From Agapanthus africanus (Eukaryota > Streptophyta > Magnoliopsida > Asparagales > Amaryllidaceae): DNA of 64,000 bases. The DNA lies in contig JASDDO010000016.1 in NCBI GenBank assembly GCA_030015575.1, positions 68,507,396 to 68,571,395 of the forward strand, given 5' to 3'. Both the position numbers and the translations under genes were made by a program. Shown in pieces: positions 56,681 to 64,000 of the stretch (within the stretch, counting starts at the first letter, position 1; each line of letters begins with the position of its first letter). The notes under the pieces were generated by a model. It saw only the letters and a program-made list of their open reading frames with translations. It searched no databases and had not been told where the DNA came from.

Positions 56681-58194
56681 TGATGACGTCACTGCATCGT
56701 TTTTCGTGCAGTGTCTTTCTGTATTGTTTTTGGGATTTTTAAGATATATATTATATGCCCAGATTTTCCAGAACTAAAATTTGCTTTTGTGGGCCTATAA
56801 ATCCGTATTTTTTCGGAACTTCACTACGCTTTAACTACATCGGTTATATCTGTAATGCTTGCATGTATTGAACGTCGGCTAATCGCTATAAGACGATTAG
56901 TCGGGGTTATACATGATCTGTGATTGTTGTTGGTTTGTGGATATGAATGGATTGGATTGTCGCGGGTGAATAGCCGGGTTGGATGTGAGATGAGCGTTGT
57001 TTTTCTTTCATTCATTTGTAACATGTAAATTGATGTAATAATATTCTTTGTATGGCCGCACAACCGGGTCGGGGTTGTAGCCGTCATTGTATAAATCTTT
57101 TTACTGTTTTTGCTCCTAGGATAGACCCATGGAGGGGGTGCACAAACTACCGGGTACTCGAAGTGCCGAGTGGCCTACTCACGGTGGTGAGGGAGGTTGC
57201 TTCGCTTCGGGTGCTTGGCGGGTAGTTTGCCGCACCCGTAGGGGTCTTGGGTGGGGTATTGGCTATTCACCGCGACCGTGTAATCCGCTTTGCGCTGCAG
57301 GCTCGAACGCATTGCGGATTCCTAGTATATCCAATGTATTCATCTGTGATCTGTAATGTCTATCATTGCTGTATATATATATATATATAACTATTTAGGC
57401 GTTGCTTATGTTTTACAGCCGCGCTAGCCCAGCCCCCGCTCTGTCGTTAGTTAAGTAACCTAACGGGTGATGACGGGGCCCCGTGGCGAATGCGAATGGC
57501 ATAAGCGTACGTCATATTTTGGTTGTTTTCTGCAATGGTAGGATTAAATGATGGGACGCATTAAAAGAACTAATGCAAGAAATAAACCAAGTAAAAGTCG
57601 ATTGGAACACTTTGAAAACCACTCGGTTCTTTTCAAAACTAAACTTTTAAACGCGGAGCTTGAACCACTCCTTTTAAAAGCTATCTCGTTCCATCGATTA
57701 TATCAAGTTCACTACGTTCACGGTTTCGCCAAAACCATCCGTAGCCCTCCATCATTTCGGTTGAATATTCGGTAGTATTCAAGCTATGTATTTTGACCTC
57801 ACGCCAAGGCATAGTGATTGGTAGCTACCGGATATTTATCCGTTGCATAGATAGAATGCGTTGATTTGAGACAGTCGTGCTGCCGTTTTGGCCTACGTCA
57901 AGGGTAGGTACGGGTGGGTTCAAATTAACCAGGATAATGATGGGAAGAACTTGACATGTGACTTATGACATTTTGACCTCACGCCAAGGTCATAAGAGCA
58001 TGGGGCAAAAATCCACATCGGGAGTTTCATAAGTACTGAAACTTGCTAGATTTGCATACCATTTGGAGTGTGGTGATTCTGGTAGGATTCCTTCAGTTTC
58101 GTCACGCGATGATATTTGGATCCCGATCCTACTGTGAGTATATGCTACTCCCCGGGAAAACTCTCACTTAACGATCAATGCTATAAACCTAGTA

Positions 58195-58290
58195 GGTGCC
58201 TAGAAAGGTGTTAGCGGGGCTACGCCCACAGGGAAAAGAGGTTACTTAATTAAGGAACTTCGCGAAAGCGTTGGAAAACCTCCCTCGAAG
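58195..58290 (+). other. Conserved leader block (copy in A)
   Basis: Contains GGGC-TAC-GCCC (58217-58227) and CGC-GAAA-GCG (58261-58270), about 205-300 nt before the gag ATG. Thirty-seven nt (about 58248-58284) are identical to element F at 1637-1673. Confidence 0.75.
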
Positions 58291-58495
58291 TACCGACACT
58301 GTCCTGGCTGAACGGTTAAGCAAGTATTGTACGGTGAGAATGATCCCGGCTAATCCTTTTCTTTACGGTTTGAGAAGGGATTCGAGAGACAGTGGGAGCC
58401 ATCCAGTTTAGACAAATTAAAAACCACTCTAAACTTGCAAGAGCATCATGCTAAAGTGTTTCTTTTCTCTCTCCTAATTGCAGCGACCATTCAAC

Positions 58496-61400
58496 ATGAC
58501 CGGACTTAAGTTACTGTTAGATAAAAATAAATTGACAGGGCCAAACTACAAAGATTGGCTCAGGAATGTCAAGATTGCAATCACCTATGACAAGCTGGGG
58601 TATCTTCTTACCACCAAAGCTCCCCCTGTCCCTGGTCCAACTTCCAGTATCGCAGATAAGGAAATCCGCAAGACTTGGGAGATTGATAGCGCGAAGGCCA
58701 AGTGCCTCCTGCTTGCCTCGATGGACAACGAACATCAGAGGAGGCATGAGAATATGGACATGGAATCCATATTGCTCCATACAAAAGAACTGTATGGAGA
58801 GCAATCACGTATCGCGAGATACGAAGCTTCGAAAAAGTTATTTTCGACAAGAATGGCCGTCGGATCATCGGTAGCCGAGCATGTGCTAAAGATGATCGGC
58901 TACATTGAGGAGCTCGCTGACCTAGGGATCACATTGGAGAGTGAGCTATATACGGATATAGTTCTCCAGTCCCTTCCTTCCACTTACGCCCAGTTCATAC
59001 TGAACTTCAACCTGCAAGAAAAAGAGGTTGAACTTTCAGAGCTCCTCAACATGCTGAGGAGCGCAGAGGGCACCCTACAGAAAGGTAGGGAAACATCCAC
59101 TTTGTTTGTAGGAGGATCATCTTCTTCTAGGTCCAAGGCGAAAGCCAAGGGAAAGAAGAAGAAAGCCCCCGCCAAACCAAGGGGCGGTGTTGGTAAAGTG
59201 GATACGAAGGGAAAAGGTAAAGCAACAAAGGTAGCGGGGAAGCTTGTGGATAAGGAGGAATGCTTCTTTTGTCATAAGAAAGGACACTGGAAGAGTGATT
59301 GCAGGGCCTGGAAGGCCAGAACACAGGAATTGAAGCAGGTTGCAGCTTCAGCTTCAGGTGTGTATGTTATTGAAAACTGTCTATCAATAAACTCTGCATC
59401 CTGGGTATTGGATACCGGATCAGGATCTCATATCTGTAATTCTTTGCAGGCGTTGAGAAAGCGTAGAGTTTTGAAGGCAGGTGACATGACCCTCAGAGTT
59501 GCGAACGGTGCTAGCATGGATGCAGAGGCCGTGGGGGACTATCACCTGGGATTATCTGATGGACACTTTTTGGTTTTGCGTAGTTGTTATTATGTACCAA
59601 ATGCAACCTGTAATATCATATCTGTATCTTTATTATCCAAAGAAGGTTATGAATTTGCATTTGTAAGTAATGTAGTGAACATTCACCTTAATCAAGTTTT
59701 GATTGGGTCAGGTACATTGAACAACGGTATTTACGTTTTAAACCAACCGCAGGTTTTCAATATCCAGAATACACACAAAAGAAAGTCTTCAGAAATTAAT
59801 AAAACTTTCTTATGGCATTGTAGACTGGGTCACATCAATGAGAGAAGATTGACTAAGTTACATACTGAAGGATATTTGGATCCGTTCGAATATCAATCGT
59901 ATGCAACTTGTCAATCCTGTCTCAAAGGAAAGATGACAAAGGCTCCGTTTTCTGGACACGGAGAAAGAGCGAGCGAGCTCTTGGGACTCGTACACAGCGA
60001 CGTGCGCGGTCCAATGTCTACACATGCGCGAAGCGGTTCTTCTTACTTCATTACTTTTACGGATGATTTCTCAAGATTCGGACACATCTTCTTAATGAAG
60101 CATAAATCCGAAGCTTTTGATAAGTTCCAGGAATATAAGAATGAAGTAGAAAACCAGACCGGCAAAAGTATCAAGATCCTAAGATCGGATCGAGGAGGAG
60201 AATACTTAAGTGCCGAATTCCTGAATTACTTAAAAGAGAATGGAATTCTCTCTCAGCTTACTCCTCCATACACTCCGCAATATAACGGTGTATCGGAGAG
60301 ACGGAACCGAACCCTATTGGATATGGTACGGTCCATGATGAGTAACGCTGAGTTACCGCGATCGTTCTGGGGGTATGCGCTAGAAACAGCGGCATATCTT
60401 TTGAACCGTGTTCCCACTGAGACTGTGCCTACCACACCATATGAGTTATGGAGTGGGAAGAAACCCTATCTTCAATACTTGAAGATTTGGGGATGTCCAG
60501 CTTATGTCAAAAAGCAGCATACGGACAAGCTCGAGGCACGCTCAGTACTGTGCAAGTTTGTGGGATACCCAAAGAACTCCAGGGGGTATCTTTTCTATTA
60601 CGCAGAGGAACAAAAAGTCCTTGTTTCTCGTAATGCCCATTTTCTGGAACATCAGTTTTTAGAAAAAGAAATAAGTGGGAGCGCAATAGAACTGGAAGAA
60701 ATTCCAGAACCACAAACTATTACTGAAAGCTTAGAGGAACCAGAAGGTTCGAAAGAACAGGACATTCCTATGCCACTCCGCAGGAGTAGTAGGCAGTCTC
60801 ATCCGCCCGAGAGGTACTACGGTTTTCTCATTGACGGGGATAGAGAGGACTGCATCCTAGATTGTGATGAGCCTACTAGCTTCCAGCAAGCCATTCAGAG
60901 CGTCGACTCGGTAAAATGGCTGGATGCAATGCGGACCGAGATGGAGTCCATGTACACCAACAAAGTATGGACGTTGGACATTGCTCCAGACGGGGTAAAA
61001 CCCGTAGGATGCAAGTGGATCTTCAAAAGGAAGATTGGTGTAGATGGACAGGTTGAGACCTATAAAGCTAGACTGGTAGCAAAGGGTTTTCGTCAGCGAC
61101 CTGGTTTGGACTATGACGAAACCTTTTCTCCAGTAGCTATGCTGAAATCCATTCGGATCCTTCTTGCCATCGCTGCTTTCCACGATTATGAGATCTGGCA
61201 AATGGACGTAAAGACAGCTTTTCTAAATGGTCATTTAGAGGAGTGTGTCTATATGGACCAGCCAGAGGGTTTCATTCAGGGTGGGAGCAGCGGAAAGGTG
61301 TGCAAGTTGCTCAAGTCCATTTATGGACTCAAGCAGGCATCGCGGAGTTGGAACATCTGTTTTGATGAGACGGTCAAAGAATTTGGCTTTATCAAAAATC

Positions 61401-62446
61401 CAGATGAACCATGCATCTATTGTAGATTTGTAGCGAGAACTGTAGTATTCCTCGTTTTATACGTGGATGACATTCTCTTAATAGGAAATGACATTCCTAT
61501 GCTACAATCTGTCAAGGGGTTCTTGTCACACAGGTTCTCCATGAAAGACCTGGGTGATGCCTCATACATTCTGGGTATCCGGATCTACCGTGACAGATCC
61601 AAGGGGATATTGGGACTTTCTCAGTCCAGGTACATCGACACCATACTGAAGAGATTCAGTATGGAAGATTCCAAGCGCGGTAATCTACCGGCTTGTCACG
61701 GGATCACTCTCTCCAAAGAGATGTCTCCCAAGACTGATTTGGAGAGGGATCGCATGTCTATTATACCCTACGCTTCTGCGGTAGGCTCTATAATGTATGC
61801 GATGTTGTGTACCAGACCGGATGTGGCTTATGCACTCAGTGTGGTAAGCAGGTATCAGTCAAACCCAGGGGAGAAACATTGGATAGCAGTAAAGAACATT
61901 CTCAAGTACCTGAGAAGGACTAAGGAGATGTTCTTGGTGTATGGCGGAAAAGACCTGCAGATTGAGGCCTTTGCTGACTCCAGCTTCCAGAGTGACAAGG
62001 ATGATTCCAAGTCCATGTCGGGTTTTGTCTTTACCCTCAATGGAGGGGCGGTGTGTTGGAAGAGCTCCAAACAGGAAACCGTTGCTGACTCGACTATGGA
62101 AGCGGAATACATCGCTGCATCTGATGCCGCAAAAGAAGCTGTCTGGATGAGGAAGTTCTTGAAAGAACTTCAGGTGGTTCCGTCCATTGTTGACCCAATA
62201 CCTCTGTATTGCGACAACAACGGGGCTATAGCTTTAGCGAAGGAACCCAGGTCCCATCAGAAATCCAGACACATCTTAAGGCGGTATCACCTGATCAGGG
62301 AGATCGTAGATCGCCAGGAGATCGAGGTCCGGAGAGTTGCATCAGAGGATAACACAGCAGATCCATTCACCAAGGCCTTGCCCCAGACTCAGTTCGAGCG
62401 GCTGATCGAGATAATAGGTCTTCGATACGCCAGTACATGGCCTTAG
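58496..62446 (+). CDS. gag-pol: A gag-pol polyprotein (1316 aa)
   Basis: ATG at 58496 (MTGLKLLLDKNKLTGPNY) chosen over an upstream in-frame TTG because the families align there. Order: gag N-terminal domain (residues about 1-200), basic linker, zinc knuckle CFFCHKKGHWKSDC (CX2CX4HX4C, about 260), protease WVLDTGSGSHIC (about 303), integrase zinc site (HCRLGH...CQSC, about 443-475) and core HSDVRGP, LRSDRGGEYL, NGVSERRNRT, RT (ARLVAKGF, MDVKTAFLNG, YVDD near 990) and RNase H (EAFADSS, TMEAEYIAA, YCDNNGAIALAKEP) to the end. Gag and pol are in one frame, usual for copia. No break seen. Arg follows the first catalytic Asp-Val of integrase where C has Cys. Confidence 0.96.
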   Translation: MTGLKLLLDKNKLTGPNYKDWLRNVKIAITYDKLGYLLTTKAPPVPGPTSSIADKEIRKTWEIDSAKAKCLLLASMDNEHQRRHENMDMESILLHTKELYGEQSRIARYEASKKLFSTRMAVGSSVAEHVLKMIGYIEELADLGITLESELYTDIVLQSLPSTYAQFILNFNLQEKEVELSELLNMLRSAEGTLQKGRETSTLFVGGSSSSRSKAKAKGKKKKAPAKPRGGVGKVDTKGKGKATKVAGKLVDKEECFFCHKKGHWKSDCRAWKARTQELKQVAASASGVYVIENCLSINSASWVLDTGSGSHICNSLQALRKRRVLKAGDMTLRVANGASMDAEAVGDYHLGLSDGHFLVLRSCYYVPNATCNIISVSLLSKEGYEFAFVSNVVNIHLNQVLIGSGTLNNGIYVLNQPQVFNIQNTHKRKSSEINKTFLWHCRLGHINERRLTKLHTEGYLDPFEYQSYATCQSCLKGKMTKAPFSGHGERASELLGLVHSDVRGPMSTHARSGSSYFITFTDDFSRFGHIFLMKHKSEAFDKFQEYKNEVENQTGKSIKILRSDRGGEYLSAEFLNYLKENGILSQLTPPYTPQYNGVSERRNRTLLDMVRSMMSNAELPRSFWGYALETAAYLLNRVPTETVPTTPYELWSGKKPYLQYLKIWGCPAYVKKQHTDKLEARSVLCKFVGYPKNSRGYLFYYAEEQKVLVSRNAHFLEHQFLEKEISGSAIELEEIPEPQTITESLEEPEGSKEQDIPMPLRRSSRQSHPPERYYGFLIDGDREDCILDCDEPTSFQQAIQSVDSVKWLDAMRTEMESMYTNKVWTLDIAPDGVKPVGCKWIFKRKIGVDGQVETYKARLVAKGFRQRPGLDYDETFSPVAMLKSIRILLAIAAFHDYEIWQMDVKTAFLNGHLEECVYMDQPEGFIQGGSSGKVCKLLKSIYGLKQASRSWNICFDETVKEFGFIKNPDEPCIYCRFVARTVVFLVLYVDDILLIGNDIPMLQSVKGFLSHRFSMKDLGDASYILGIRIYRDRSKGILGLSQSRYIDTILKRFSMEDSKRGNLPACHGITLSKEMSPKTDLERDRMSIIPYASAVGSIMYAMLCTRPDVAYALSVVSRYQSNPGEKHWIAVKNILKYLRRTKEMFLVYGGKDLQIEAFADSSFQSDKDDSKSMSGFVFTLNGGAVCWKSSKQETVADSTMEAEYIAASDAAKEAVWMRKFLKELQVVPSIVDPIPLYCDNNGAIALAKEPRSHQKSRHILRRYHLIREIVDRQEIEVRRVASEDNTADPFTKALPQTQFERLIEIIGLRYASTWP

Positions 62447-62449
62447 TGC

Positions 62450-62460
62450 AAGTGGGAGAT
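62450..62460 (+). other. A polypurine tract
   Basis: AAGTGGGAGAT directly before the 3' LTR. The complement of the same tract adjoins the LTRs of C (7520) and B (36504). Confidence 0.85.
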
Positions 62461-64000
62461 TGTTAGTGTATATGCCCTAGAGGCCATTACTGTATCATAC
62501 TAGTTTGTATATTACTTAATGGAAGCTTGGGATATTCACAGTTGTATATACAATCTTGCTCGAAATGGTAGTATGCTACTTGGTTTGTCTCTGCTTTAAT
62601 ATGTGCATGTGTTTCTTTTAGCATATTGCAGGTATACATATTAGTAGAGCCCTTAGGATCTTTGCTTGATTACCAGCGTTGTGATGGCGCTCACACTCGT
62701 GGGAGCTGGGTAATCTATAAGCACATCCTTATACTGGTCCCTGGTCGTTGGACTATCGAGACAGGGCATCGATACTCCGGAGTAGACTAGCGTATGCGCT
62801 TCTCATCCCAGTGTGGGAGACGGTCTGTCCCACAGCCGTTAGTACGTCGTACTTGGGATAGTATGCGGGTGCTCGTTAGGTTACGAGTACACTGGACAGG
62901 ACTCGTCGGGAACTGTTGGTTGGTAATATACCTATCGTCAGTTATCAGTTCCCAGGTGACATGAGTACAGCTTAGTCCGCTGACTTGACACTGTCACTTC
63001 GCCTCGAGTGTGTTCCCACTGCACTTTGATTACTACCCTACCACGGCTCAGAGGAGTCGTGCAAACAGGTAGTTTTTGGGTGCAGTCCCGAAGCACTTGG
63101 AGGCAGTGACGGTTAGACAGGATTCGTCTCTCCCGGTATTGGGGGTTGACATCGCGCTGTGTCCAGGAGAGCCATTACACGAGTAGTCCCTGGCCAGGGC
63201 AAGCGAGATATACTGGTAGGTTTCCAGTGTTATCTCAGGGTGTTCTGGGCTACACTCCGACACGACTTGTACCGCTATTAGGGGACTGACGTTCACCGCC
63301 CCCCTAGGCCCGCCATGCGATGTATCAGACGAACAGACCGGACTGTACTGAGATTGTCACATACAGGCTCAGTAGGAGTGCCGATGGGGTTCACCTCGTC
63401 AGTCTTCTTATCGACATCTACCTGGGGACCGTTACGTACAGCTAGTGCCGCTTGCGGTCTGTGGTTAAACCCACTGCCAGCGTAGTGTCGAGTCTTTAGA
63501 GTCCCACACAGAGAGCTATTCGCCTTTAGGCAAAACGAGTAGAGGTCGCATGGTTTTGCGACAGGGTTCGTTCGCATCCGCGCACTTGTGCACGGTTGCT
63601 GTCCGGACAGTTTATACTAGCGGGCTTTGGTTTAAGCCGGATCCTAGTATATGATTTGAGATTGGTTTTTCTTATTGTGTTCGTGTTCCTCGGATCACGA
63701 ATGCGGGTGCGTATGCACGGTTGCTTGAGATTGAGGGAGAGGACCTTGTTTAGGGTTAATGACTATTGTCATTTTATTAACCCTATTGTTTTTGTGTGGA
63801 TTATAGTTAATTGATAATTAGCTTAATAAATTGTGCATGGTTGTTGTTGACATTTTGACTTCGTTGACTTGTTGACCTTGTTGACCACTTGACCATCATC
63901 ATTTGTTTTGGAAGATGCTCTTTGATCTTTGCAAAATTGAAATGATAATGGTCATGTCAAGATTTATCATGACAATTTTCAAGCTAATTATCTAATTAAA
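62461..64000 (+). repeat. A 3' LTR (truncated by window end)
   Basis: First 1540 bp of an expected 2028. Differences from the 5' LTR seen near 62680, 63104, 63381, 63593 and 63672 only. Confidence 0.95.

Larger units (their letters stand above)
56434..58495 (+). other. A leader (5' untranslated region)
   Basis: About 2.06 kb, non-coding. In order: GC-rich hairpin (56626-56680), 7-bp hairpin (57444-57466), three degenerate repeats of the CCTTGGCGTGAGGTCAAAA type (about 57789, 57885, 57970, read on the complement), conserved block (58195-58290) and a pyrimidine tract ending TTGCAG just before gag (58483). Confidence 0.8.
54392..64000 (+). mobile_element. Element A: intact copia retrotransposon (3' LTR cut by window end)
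   Basis: 5' LTR 54392-56419, primer site 56421-56433, leader to 58495, one uninterrupted gag-pol frame 58496-62446, polypurine tract 62450-62460, 3' LTR from 62461. By eye the LTRs differ at about 5 of 1540 comparable sites. With an open frame, both LTR starts and primer sites in place, this copy looks recently inserted and potentially active. Long LTRs and total length near 10.1 kb recall the Angela/Tork group, which I offer only as a guess. Confidence 0.93.

Noticed and set aside
58195-58290. Conserved leader block as a hammerhead or HDV-like ribozyme
   Set aside because: I could not find the CUGANGA/GAAA hammerhead core or an HDV-type nested pseudoknot; only two simple stems are supported.

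Overview
The window is plant nuclear DNA made almost entirely of nested LTR retrotransposons, as in repeat-rich intergenic or pericentromeric DNA of a large angiosperm genome. Evidence: Ty1/copia and Ty3/gypsy polyproteins with plant-type features (initiator-Met tRNA primer sites, Tat-lineage archaeal-type RNase H, plant mobile domain), GT-AG introns, LTRs of 1.7-2.9 kb and 5-bp target-site duplications (TSDs). I found no host gene, tRNA, rRNA or CRISPR array. The species cannot be named from the sequence.

Layout (letters are mine). F (1-4169, minus, runs off the left edge) is an LTR element with a tRNA-Asp-type primer site and a long unrecognised ORF; it sits in D. D (copia, minus) survives as 4170-5331 and 49698-52578. 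D is split by C (copia, minus; LTRs 5332-7519 and 47506-49692; TSD TACGA). C is split by B (copia, minus; LTRs 10304-10313 plus 34296-36503, and 42227-44459; TSD GTTTA). B's 3' LTR is split, 10 bp from its end, by G (10314-34290, minus; TSD GGTTC), a 24-kb Tat-lineage gypsy element. To the right lie scraps of other copia elements (52579-54391) and then A (54392 to beyond the edge, plus), an intact young copia element.

By-eye LTR divergence follows the nesting: C about 2.9%, B about 1.8%, G a handful of substitutions in 2.9 kb. A's LTRs differ at about 5 sites over the 1.54 kb visible.

G is the most remarkable part. On its sense (minus) strand it has a 313-aa ORF1, an in-frame UAA, and a 2749-aa gag-protease-RT-RNaseH-aRNaseH-integrase polyprotein with an unusually long segment between protease and RT. 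On the opposite strand, between the pol end and the 3' LTR, it carries an eight-exon gene (spliced product 1424 aa, plant mobile domain plus C-terminal coiled coil) with its own TATA box and poly(A) signal. All seven introns are phase 1. The LTRs and non-coding spacers of G are packed with short inverted repeats whose arms vary but stay complementary.

The copia leaders (between primer site and gag) share structured modules across diverged families: a GC-rich hairpin about 200 nt after the primer site, a 7-bp hairpin with a fixed 9-nt loop, three evenly spaced short repeats, and a block just upstream of gag. Two of these, the block and the GC-rich hairpin, also occur in F, which has a different primer class. 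Element B has virtually no gag and a wrecked pol yet its LTRs are about 98% identical, so it probably moved using proteins supplied by relatives such as A.
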